Assembly: GCA_009827205.1 (NCBI GenBank)
Contig: WUAK01000127.1
Coordinates: 1 to 8,037, forward strand
Length of the DNA: 8,037 nt
Source: Phycisphaeraceae bacterium
GTDB taxonomy: Bacteria > Planctomycetota > Phycisphaerae > Phycisphaerales > UBA1924
Direction of reading: 5' to 3'
Both the position numbers and the translations under genes were made by a program. The notes below the pieces were generated by a model, which did no database searches, was not told the DNA's origin, and saw only the letters and a program-made list of their open reading frames with translations. Of the stretch, positions 1 through 5,455 are shown piece after piece (positions within the stretch are counted from its first letter, which is position 1; each line of letters starts with the position of its first letter).

Positions 1-269
1 AAGAACGATGCGCCCGGGTTCGCTGTGACGTGCCGCTTGCCCGCATTGATAAGCTCGGGATCGCCAGATCCGTCGGCGGGGGAGGGTCCCATTCCAAGCA
101 GTCCGTTCTCGGTGTGGTAGACGAGTTCGCGTCCCTCGGGCACGTACTTGGCAACGAGTTCTGGGATTCCGATGCCGAGGTTGACATACGACCCGTTTGG
201 GATGTCCTGAGCGAGGCGCTTGGCCATCTCCTCACGGGTCCATCCCTTGAGTGATACTTCGGTACTCAT
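1..269 (-). CDS. 3-oxoacid/3-oxoadipate CoA-transferase, subunit B (partial, N-terminal 89 residues)
   Basis: Second subunit of a class I CoA-transferase, which moves CoA between a donor acyl-CoA and a 3-oxoacid (acetoacetate, 3-oxoadipate or similar) in the cytoplasm. The reading frame starts at an ATG (269-267) and stays open to the window edge, so only the N-terminal part is seen; the family is usually about 210-220 residues. Visible family features are YVNLGIGIPELVA (about residues 28-40) and TENGLLGMGPSP (about 53-64). The glutamate in ENGLLG is the residue that carries the covalent CoA-thioester intermediate in this family. LINAGK follows at about 73-78. The wording is closest to PcaJ/ScoB-type beta subunits. 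The start overlaps the stop of subunit A by 4 bases (ATGA), so coupled translation is expected; the upstream GGGGCGG is only a fair ribosome site. Family assignment is secure; the exact acid substrate is not. Confidence 0.93.
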   Translation of the reverse strand, partial: MSTEVSLKGWTREEMAKRLAQDIPNGSYVNLGIGIPELVAKYVPEGRELVYHTENGLLGMGPSPADGSGDPELINAGKRHVTANPGASF

Positions 270-976
270 GGGTACACCGCCCCGGCTGCGACCAGTTCAG
301 ACTCGTGTAAAGGCTTGGCTACCTCGACGACCCGCTCAATAAACACGCCAGGAGTGACAATCGTCTCGGGATCGAGTTCGCCAGGCGCCACAACTCGCTC
401 GGCTTGCACGACCGCGGTCTCGGCAGCCATCGCCATGATGGGCCCGAAGTTGCGTGCGGTCTTGTTGTAGATGACGTTGCCGTGCGTGTCCGCGACGCGC
501 CCTTTGATGAGCGAGAAGTCGGCCTTGAGCCCACGCTCCATGAGGTACTGGCGCCCTTCGAACTCACGTGTTTCCTTGCCCTCGGCGAGGGGTGTGCCGA
601 CGGCACTTGGGGTATAGAACGCGGGGATACCCGCGCCGCCCGCTCGGATGCGTTCGGCAAGCGTGCCCTGCGGGACAAGCTCGAGTTCGAGTTTGCCCGC
701 GTGGTATAGCTCAGGGAATACCGTTGAGTTTGCGGTACGAGGATATGAGCAGATCACTTTCGACACTCGCCCGCTTTTGATGAGTGCGGCTAGGCCGACC
801 TCGCCGCTGCCCGCGTTGTTGCTGACGACTGTGAGGTCTTTCGCACCTTGGTCGATGAGCGCATGAATCAGTTCGATCGGGCTGCCGGCTTCGCCGAACC
901 CGCCGATCATGACCGTCGCGCCGTCGCGAACATCTGCCAAGGCCTCGGCGATCGAGGCCGACTGCTTGTTGATCAT
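266..976 (-). CDS. 3-oxoacid/3-oxoadipate CoA-transferase, subunit A
   Basis: Alpha subunit of the same class I CoA-transferase, 236 residues, normal full length. It supplies the CoA-binding part of the heterodimer. The glycine motif GGFGEAGSP lies at 25-33. Further family blocks are SNNAGSGEVGLAAL (52-65), ELVPQGTLAERIRAGGAGIP (99-118), NKTARNFGPIMAMAA (171-185) and GELDPETIVTPG (199-210). The SNNAG.GE.GLAAL and ICSYPR stretches look more like 3-oxoadipate transferases (PcaI) than acetoacetate transferases (AtoD), but specificity cannot be settled by reading. The ATG at 976-974 shares one base with the kamA stop (TGATG), and an AAGGA ribosome site sits 9 bases upstream inside the kamA tail. 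Coupling to an aminomutase suggests that it activates, or removes CoA for, a keto acid made by beta-amino-acid breakdown, such as acetoacetate in lysine fermentation. That role is inferred from context. Confidence 0.93.
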   Translation of the reverse strand: MINKQSASIAEALADVRDGATVMIGGFGEAGSPIELIHALIDQGAKDLTVVSNNAGSGEVGLAALIKSGRVSKVICSYPRTANSTVFPELYHAGKLELELVPQGTLAERIRAGGAGIPAFYTPSAVGTPLAEGKETREFEGRQYLMERGLKADFSLIKGRVADTHGNVIYNKTARNFGPIMAMAAETAVVQAERVVAPGELDPETIVTPGVFIERVVEVAKPLHESELVAAGAVYP

Positions 977-2418
977 CAGCTGGCTTCCTTGGCCAGTTCT
1001 TCCAGGTCTACCTTCTTTGTCTGGACGCGGCTGTACTCGAACAGCCCGGCTTCGTCGAAAAGAACGCGGTCCTCGTAGTCATCAAACCACATCGCGTCCG
1101 GGTTTCGTCCGACGATACAGACCTTCCCGACTTCAGGTGCGTCGGCGGGGTTTCTCAGGAGCTTGAAGATCACCACGCCGTTCTCGGCACCGGGGAGACC
1201 CGGGATTGGCTTGTCGGTGACCGCCGCAACCTCGGTCTTGCCCTTGTAGTGTGTGATCGAGAGCTTCGCATGCTTCTCGACACCCGAGAGGCCCTTCTGG
1301 GATTCGTTCATGATCTGCCAGGCCTTCTCGATCGGGACGTTGAAGGCCTTGTAGGCGACGATGTCTCGGCCGCAGAAGAAGTAGTGGTTCTCTGCACCGA
1401 TCCGCTTGATTTCACGCTGCATGATGCGCAGCGCGTCGGAGTCGTCGTTGATGTCCTTGATGATGGGGGTCTGGTTCTCGACGGTCAGCCAGCCGCGCGA
1501 GACGAGTTGGGTCATGGCCTCGACTGCGTCAGGGTTCCAAACGAATGTGCCGAAATCTTCCTTGATGTAGTTGCCGTCATCGTCCTTGGCGAGGAACTCA
1601 TCGGGGTGTTCGAAGTGGAGCATGAAGTGCATGCCCACGTGGGGGTAGGTCTCGTGGAACTTGTCAAGCATGTCGAGGAATGTCTTGTCGAAGCGCTTGG
1701 GGTAGAAGGCCATTTCCTTCGTCCCGATCCGGATTGATTCGATACCGGCCTCGGCGAGTGCTCCGAACCATGCGGCGAGCTTGGAGTTGTTCAGAACCAT
1801 CGGGTCGCCGCCCGAGAGGAGGATCTCGCGGAGCTTTTCGCGTCCGGTTTCTGGGTGACGACCGCCGCCTGCTTCAACCTCGGCATTGTGCTTCTTGATG
1901 TACGCCACGATCTCAGGGATCTTGGCGAGGCCCTTCTTGGCGACTGTGCCGTCCTGGCGCTGGATTTCCTTGCGAGCGATGAGCTCTTCGCGGTAGCAGA
2001 ACCTGCAGTGCGCGGAGCATGTCGAGACGACATACATCAGTCCCATCTCGTACTTGTGGAGCAGCCCTTCGACGGGGCTGTAGTCCATCTGGTTGCCTGG
2101 GTCTTCTGAGCCCTGCATGTTGACGGTCTCGTCGGGGCTTGCCTTGACGAGACGCTGCATTGGTTTGCTTTTCTGCGCGAGATTGAAGTAGTGCCTGGTT
2201 ACTTTCACAGGCATCCGGGTTTCGACGTCGCGTTCGGATCCCTTCAGCACGCGGAGCTGAACGACCTCGTCCGAGCTGTAGAAGCTCATCATGTCCTCTG
2301 GCGCCTTCTCATTGAAGAAGGGGGCCAGGCCGTTGATGATCTCGCGTTGGTATTTCTCTTCGACAACAGTGTCGAGGAATGCCTGTTCCCTGTCCGAGGG
2401 GGTGTGCTTGAGAGACAT
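976..2418 (-). CDS. kamA: KamA-family radical-SAM aminomutase (lysine 2,3-aminomutase-like), divergent
   Basis: Predicted radical-SAM, PLP-dependent enzyme that moves an alpha-amino group to the beta carbon; the family prototype turns L-lysine into L-beta-lysine. It has 480 residues against about 416 for clostridial KamA. The iron-sulphur motif is C134-x3-C138-x2-C141, and LLSGGDP (200-206) is the SAM-binding stretch. Extra sequence lies between them (about 145-195), with another insert around 276-290 (KDDDGNYIKED). PLP normally sits on the Lys of PGGGGK; here the aligned stretch reads HYKGK (390-394), so K394 (or K392) is the likely Schiff-base lysine. The C-terminal zinc cysteines of clostridial KamA are absent; only C349 and C434 remain outside the cluster motif. 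The ATG at 2418 has GGAG 7 bases upstream (2429-2426). It is first in the operon with the CoA-transferase, divergent from the RpiR-type gene. The superfamily is certain; lysine as substrate is not, and glutamate or another amino acid is possible. Confidence 0.9.
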   Translation of the reverse strand: MSLKHTPSDREQAFLDTVVEEKYQREIINGLAPFFNEKAPEDMMSFYSSDEVVQLRVLKGSERDVETRMPVKVTRHYFNLAQKSKPMQRLVKASPDETVNMQGSEDPGNQMDYSPVEGLLHKYEMGLMYVVSTCSAHCRFCYREELIARKEIQRQDGTVAKKGLAKIPEIVAYIKKHNAEVEAGGGRHPETGREKLREILLSGGDPMVLNNSKLAAWFGALAEAGIESIRIGTKEMAFYPKRFDKTFLDMLDKFHETYPHVGMHFMLHFEHPDEFLAKDDDGNYIKEDFGTFVWNPDAVEAMTQLVSRGWLTVENQTPIIKDINDDSDALRIMQREIKRIGAENHYFFCGRDIVAYKAFNVPIEKAWQIMNESQKGLSGVEKHAKLSITHYKGKTEVAAVTDKPIPGLPGAENGVVIFKLLRNPADAPEVGKVCIVGRNPDAMWFDDYEDRVLFDEAGLFEYSRVQTKKVDLEELAKEAS

Positions 2419-2443
2419 ATTTGAGCTCCGCTGGTGAATCGCC

Positions 2444-2471
2444 TTGGTTCCGGTGTAACAGAGTGTACACT
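2444..2471 (+). promoter_or_regulatory. Candidate promoter of the RpiR-type regulator gene
   Basis: A possible -35 TTGGTT (2444-2449) and -10 TACACT (2466-2471) are separated by 16 bases. Transcription would begin about 7 bases on, at or next to the ATG at 2478, which would give a leaderless or nearly leaderless message. No good Shine-Dalgarno precedes that ATG, which fits. The hexamers are imperfect. Confidence 0.35.
2462..2471. promoter_or_regulatory. Palindromic candidate operator AGTGTACACT
   Basis: AGTGTACACT is identical to its own reverse complement over 10 bases and is the only such element in the divergent gap. A half-copy, GTGTAAC, lies just upstream (2453-2459). RpiR-type regulators commonly bind short inverted repeats in the promoter next to their own gene, so this is the best candidate binding site. 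The binding protein is inferred from adjacency. Confidence 0.5.
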
Positions 2472-2489
2472 ATCGAGATGTCTTTGCAA
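2462..2489 (-). promoter_or_regulatory. Candidate promoter of the kamA operon
   Basis: Read on the minus strand, TTGCAA (2489-2484) and TACACT (2467-2462) are separated by 16 bases. Each matches the sigma-70 consensus at 4 of 6 positions. The start would fall near 2455, leaving a leader of about 37 bases that contains the GGAG ribosome site. This promoter overlaps the regulator's promoter and its first codons. Confidence 0.35.
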
Positions 2490-3341
2490 CAAACTGACCA
2501 GTCCATGTCGCAAGATTCCATCCAGGACCTGGTCTCTGCCGCGGCCGATATCCTCACACCCACCGAACGCAGGATCGCCGAGGTTGTGGTCGCCGATCCG
2601 ACGCTGATCGCCTTCGGTTCCGTCAGCGATCTGGCGGGTCGAGTGGACACCAGCAGACCTTCTATCGTCAGGTTCGCGACGAAGCTTGGATTTCAGGGGT
2701 ACACCGATCTGCAGTCTTGGGTCCGAAGAGGTGTGGTCCGCCAACTCTCAAAGCCGAGCGATCGTGTCCGGCGCGGGAAGCACACCTCGGATTCATCTCG
2801 TCAGGAGATCGTGGATGCCACACTTTCCGTTGCGGATGTGTTTGCGGACGGAAAGCTGGCCACGCTTGCTGAGCCGATCGTTGGCGCGCGGAATGTATGG
2901 ATCATCTCGGGTGAGTCATCTCGGGCCGGGGCATACGTGCTGCTAAGCGGGCTTTCGATGATCAGGCCGAGCGTGAGCCTTATCGAAGCCCACACCGTTG
3001 GTCGTGACATGTGCCACGCGGACCAACGGGATGTAGCGGTTGCTTTCGACTTTACTCGGTACAGGCGGAACGCTGTCACTACGGCGAAAGGTATGGTAGA
3101 TCTGGGTGTGCCCATGGTGGCGATCACTGATAGCCCGTTGTCACCCCTGGCAGCGTTGACGCCTCTTTGGTGCGAACTCAAAATCCCGCCGGTCGGGCCT
3201 TTTGACAGTTCATTGCCAGCAGTGGCAGCTGCTGAGATTTTGGTCGCGGAGGTGGTCGATCAATTAGGGAATAAAGCCGCAGAGCGGATTGATAAGCTGG
3301 AACAGCAGTGGCGCGCCACAGGTACATTCTATGAAGCCTGA
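2478..3341 (+). CDS. RpiR/MurR-family transcriptional regulator (HTH + SIS domain)
   Basis: Cytoplasmic DNA-binding regulator, 287 residues, normal length for the family. The N-terminal RpiR helix-turn-helix covers about 15-90, with LTPTERRIAEVVVADP (26-41) and the recognition region SDLAGRVDTSRPSIVRFATK (50-69) followed by LGFQGYTDLQ. A SIS domain covers about 125-265, with VWIISGESSRAGAY (140-153) and VAITDSPLSPLA (214-225). The usual phosphosugar motif (S-x-S-G-x-T-x-E) is replaced by DFTRYRRN (191-198). This F-x-RY-x-R variant is found in a subset of RpiR proteins, and the ligand is probably not a simple phosphosugar. The start at 2478 was chosen because it follows the candidate promoter at leaderless spacing; ATG 2505 is an alternative, and the TTG at 2421 would make an implausible extension through the operator. 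Position suggests that it controls the divergent kamA operon and itself; whether it activates or represses is unknown. Confidence 0.9.
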   Translation: MSLQQTDQSMSQDSIQDLVSAAADILTPTERRIAEVVVADPTLIAFGSVSDLAGRVDTSRPSIVRFATKLGFQGYTDLQSWVRRGVVRQLSKPSDRVRRGKHTSDSSRQEIVDATLSVADVFADGKLATLAEPIVGARNVWIISGESSRAGAYVLLSGLSMIRPSVSLIEAHTVGRDMCHADQRDVAVAFDFTRYRRNAVTTAKGMVDLGVPMVAITDSPLSPLAALTPLWCELKIPPVGPFDSSLPAVAAAEILVAEVVDQLGNKAAERIDKLEQQWRATGTFYEA

Positions 3342-3369
3342 GGGAAGCTGGCTGGGATCCCGATAACGG

Positions 3370-3395
3370 TCGAGCTACGGGTTTCTGCTCGATTT
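3370..3395 (+). terminator. Weak candidate terminator after the regulator gene
   Basis: TCGAGC (3370-3375) can pair with GCTCGA (3387-3392) across an 11-base loop, extended by two G-U pairs, and three T's follow. The stem is short and the T-run poor, so it may be a weak terminator or chance. No better candidate lies between the regulator and the next gene (3342-3442). Confidence 0.25.
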
Positions 3396-3404
3396 CAAAT
3401 GAAA

Positions 3405-3434
3405 CTGAACCCGGGCAGCCCGATCATGTAGAAT
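3405..3434 (+). promoter_or_regulatory. Candidate promoter of the exporter operon
   Basis: TAGAAT (3429-3434) matches the -10 consensus at 5 of 6 positions. A weak -35, CTGAAC (3405-3410), lies 18 bases upstream. Initiation would fall near 3441, only a few bases before the GTG (3443) or ATG (3446) of the cysteine-rich gene. An inverted repeat, TTTCA-aa-TGAAA (3393-3404), abuts the -35 and could be an operator. Confidence 0.35.
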
Positions 3435-3442
3435 GAGTTGAA

Positions 3443-3832
3443 GTGATGAGTTCTTTCGTCTCCATTCTTGTCTTGCTTTCGGTTGTCGCGATGCCTGTGC
3501 ATCTCGGCAGAACGAACGATTGCAGCGACTGCTGTGAGCCAGAATCAGCCGCGGTGTTGCAGGTAGTAGCCAACGACGACTGCTGTCCACTGACCTCGCC
3601 TGTGCAGAGTCCGGCACATGATTCTGAAGACGAGCCCGACGAAAGCTCTCCGGGCGACTGCTGCAAGTGCCCGCTGCGTTGCTGCACGAGCGTGAATCCG
3701 AACCCGATCCTCGGCCAATCGGTAGAGGAGATGGATGAAAGCGACTCGTTCGCAGGCGACGTGATCGCGAAAGGGCTGGGCATCGCCCGGAGCCCGCATC
3801 TCGATTCAATCAAGCGACCTCCAAGGGCCTGA
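3443..3832 (+). CDS. Small exported cysteine-rich protein of unknown function
   Basis: I do not recognise a family. The 129-residue product starts with a hydrophobic stretch (about 3-19, FVSILVLLSVVAMPV) that looks like a signal peptide or anchor, although it has no basic n-region. It carries ten cysteines in short clusters: C27, C30-C31, C47-C48, C73-C74, C76 and C80-C81, the last reading CCKCPLRCC (73-81). Acidic linkers separate them, such as HDSEDEPDESSPGD (59-72). There is no lipobox. Such clusters fit metal binding (Cu, Zn) or disulphides, but neither is shown. The tail (about 100-129) has no cysteine. GTG 3443 and ATG 3446 are adjacent in frame; either could be the start, and no strong ribosome site precedes them. 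It lies 66 bases upstream of the adaptor gene on the same strand and probably belongs to the exporter operon. Its coding status rests on the signal-like start, the patterned cysteines and the position. Confidence 0.7.
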   Translation: MMSSFVSILVLLSVVAMPVHLGRTNDCSDCCEPESAAVLQVVANDDCCPLTSPVQSPAHDSEDEPDESSPGDCCKCPLRCCTSVNPNPILGQSVEEMDESDSFAGDVIAKGLGIARSPHLDSIKRPPRA

Positions 3833-3835
3833 CAC

Positions 3836-3868
3836 ACCTTCTGCGCCGAAGGTATGCGCTTTGCGCAT
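3836..3868 (+). other. Two back-to-back hairpins between cysteine-rich gene and adaptor gene
   Basis: ACCTTC (3836-3841) pairs with GAAGGT (3848-3853) around a 6-base loop. The next base starts a second hairpin, ATGCGC (3854-3859) with GCGCAT (3863-3868) around TTT. The loop of the first hairpin (TGCGC, 3842-3846) can also pair with GCGCA (3863-3867), so two mutually exclusive folds exist. No T-run follows, so this is not an ordinary terminator. It lies between the upstream stop and the adaptor's GGAG (3884-3887), a place suited to RNA processing or to setting relative expression. Confidence 0.5.
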
Positions 3869-3898
3869 TCGTGTTGAGTCTCTGGAGAAAGCGAATCA

Positions 3899-5455
3899 AT
3901 GGAAAACAAAAAATTGACTCCGCTCGGCTCAGTCCGAGCAAGGGAGTGGCTGTACCAGGCTGTGCTCCCAGGGTGTGTTCTTGTAGCGACGATTGGTGTG
4001 CTCACTTGGAGCGCATGGCCTGTTCTTCGCAAGGACCGGACTGTGCAGGTTGCTCAAGTGGTTTTCGATCGCTCCATGCCGAACGCTCAGGCGGCAGGGG
4101 GGGCGGAGCAGCCATCAGCCGACACCGGGCCTGTTGTCCAGGCTGCCGGTTGGCTTGAGGCGGAGCCTTACTACACGGCGTGTACGGCGCTCGTCGATGG
4201 GATCATCGACAGAATGCATGTGCTCGAGGGTGATCTCGTCGAGAAAGGCGATGTCGTCGCGACGCTGGTTCGTGAGGACGAGGAACTCAGGCTCCGCAAA
4301 GCGGAAGCCGATGTGCTGGCGGCACAAAGCCGGGTCGAATTGGCCAAAGCTGAGTTTGCTGCCGCGCAGGCAGCGTGGGACGACCCGGTCGGGCTCGATC
4401 GGGCAATCGAGACGAGTGAGGCCTTACTCGCGGCGAGCAGAGCCGAGCTTGCTCAGCTCCCATCGCTCATCACAGCGGCCCGCGCGAGGCTAGAGCGGTT
4501 CGAAGCCGAGCAAAGGTGGATCGAGCAATCTCGAACGGGCGGCGCGGCGACAGAGCTCGAATTCATAGTTGCTCAGAAAGCCGTGGAAGCAGAACGCGGA
4601 GAGGTAGATGCGGTGGAGGCCCGTCGACCGCTGCTTGAAGCGAGGGTCAGAGAGTATGAAGCGGAGCAGCGCGCTGCTAGGCGTGCGCTCGATCTGCGGA
4701 TCGAAGACCGTAGACGTTTAGAAGCTGCGAGAGCAACTATTGGTGTTGAAGAGTCAAAGCTCGTGCAGTTGCAGGCGGTGCGCGATGAAGCGGCGCTTGC
4801 GCTCGAGCGGACAGTCATCAGGGCACCGATCACCGGATACGTACAGAATCGACTGAAGGGTCCCGGTGACAAAGTCATGCGGATGATGGACAACCCGCAT
4901 TCGAATCACATCGTGCATTTGTACGATCCTGAGAAGCTCCAGGTTCGTGTTGATGTGCCGCTCGCAGACGCCGCGCACATTCGTGTGGGGCAGCCTTGTG
5001 AAATTGTTGTCGAGGTGCTTCCTGATGTGATATTCAGGGGTGAGGTGATCATCGTCACGCATCAGGCGGACCTACAGAAGAACACGCTTGAGATCAAAGT
5101 GAAGGTCCACGATCCAGATCCGCTGCTGAAACCCGAGATGCTCAGCCGGGTGCGCTTTCTGAGTAGAGGTCCAATGGACAGGCCGTTACTCGATAAAGAT
5201 GTAACCAGCAGCAATTCGACTGTACTTGTTCCTGCGGAAACTCTCGACAGATCCTCTGATGTTCATCGGGTCTGGGTCATCTCAGACCGGCGCCGAGGGC
5301 GGGGAGTACTTCAACCGGTCGAGGTTCAGTCGCTAGGAACTGAAAACGGATGGTTGCGGGTCACGGGTGAAATACAGCCGGGGGCGTTGCTGGCTATCGC
5401 GGAGCCGGGGTTGCGTGAGGGGATGCGCGTGGCCATAACGGAGGATGACTCATGA
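3899..5455 (+). CDS. HlyD/MacA-family periplasmic adaptor (membrane-fusion) protein
   Basis: Inner-membrane-anchored periplasmic adaptor that links an ABC exporter to an outer-membrane channel. At 518 residues it is longer than typical MacA (about 370), mainly because of its coiled coil. Order: cytoplasmic N-terminus, one membrane helix (about 21-43), a low-complexity linker (about 58-84), first lipoyl half-motif (VDGIIDRMHVLEGDLVEKGD, 99-118), long alpha-hairpin rich in Ala, Glu and Arg (about 125-300), second lipoyl half (TVIRAPITGYVQNRLKGPGD, 305-324), then beta-barrel and membrane-proximal domains (about 345-518). The ATG at 3899 has GGAG 11 bases upstream. The 3' end carries GGAGG (5440-5444) and overlaps the ATPase start by 4 bases. 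A run of seven G's (4097-4103) lies in the linker. No TolC-like gene is present, so the outer-membrane partner must be encoded elsewhere. Substrate unknown. Confidence 0.92.
   Translation: MENKKLTPLGSVRAREWLYQAVLPGCVLVATIGVLTWSAWPVLRKDRTVQVAQVVFDRSMPNAQAAGGAEQPSADTGPVVQAAGWLEAEPYYTACTALVDGIIDRMHVLEGDLVEKGDVVATLVREDEELRLRKAEADVLAAQSRVELAKAEFAAAQAAWDDPVGLDRAIETSEALLAASRAELAQLPSLITAARARLERFEAEQRWIEQSRTGGAATELEFIVAQKAVEAERGEVDAVEARRPLLEARVREYEAEQRAARRALDLRIEDRRRLEAARATIGVEESKLVQLQAVRDEAALALERTVIRAPITGYVQNRLKGPGDKVMRMMDNPHSNHIVHLYDPEKLQVRVDVPLADAAHIRVGQPCEIVVEVLPDVIFRGEVIIVTHQADLQKNTLEIKVKVHDPDPLLKPEMLSRVRFLSRGPMDRPLLDKDVTSSNSTVLVPAETLDRSSDVHRVWVISDRRRGRGVLQPVEVQSLGTENGWLRVTGEIQPGALLAIAEPGLREGMRVAITEDDS

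Larger units (their letters stand above)
2419..2477. promoter_or_regulatory. Divergent kamA / rpiR-type regulator intergenic region
   Basis: This 59-base gap must hold the start signals of both the minus-strand kamA operon and the plus-strand regulator. On the minus side it carries the kamA Shine-Dalgarno GGAG (2429-2426). Around 2462-2471 it carries a perfect palindrome that coincides with the best -10 candidates of both strands. No transcription start can be proved from sequence alone. Confidence 0.7.

Noticed and set aside
1249..1737. Plus-strand 162-codon open frame antisense to kamA
   Set aside because: It is a shadow of the strongly biased kamA coding sequence; the translation shows no recognisable domain and lies wholly inside a certain gene.
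976..2418. Identification as EpmB (EF-P beta-lysylation enzyme)
   Set aside because: No efp or epmA gene is nearby, the protein is much longer than EpmB, and the operon partner is a CoA-transferase. Not formally excluded without a tree.
2421..2477. Upstream TTG start that would lengthen the regulator by 19 residues
   Set aside because: The extension has no ribosome site, runs through the palindrome and promoter candidates, and adds residues unlike the family's N-terminus.
3354..3361. GGGATCCC palindrome after the regulator gene
   Set aside because: Eight bases with no loop and no following T-run; expected by chance, and not a terminator.
3424..4032. Minus-strand 202-codon open frame across the cysteine-rich gene and adaptor start
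   Set aside because: No family features and no ribosome site, and it runs against the adaptor start, which is certain. It does lower slightly the certainty that the cysteine-rich frame is the real one, but the signal-like start and cysteine pattern favour the plus strand.
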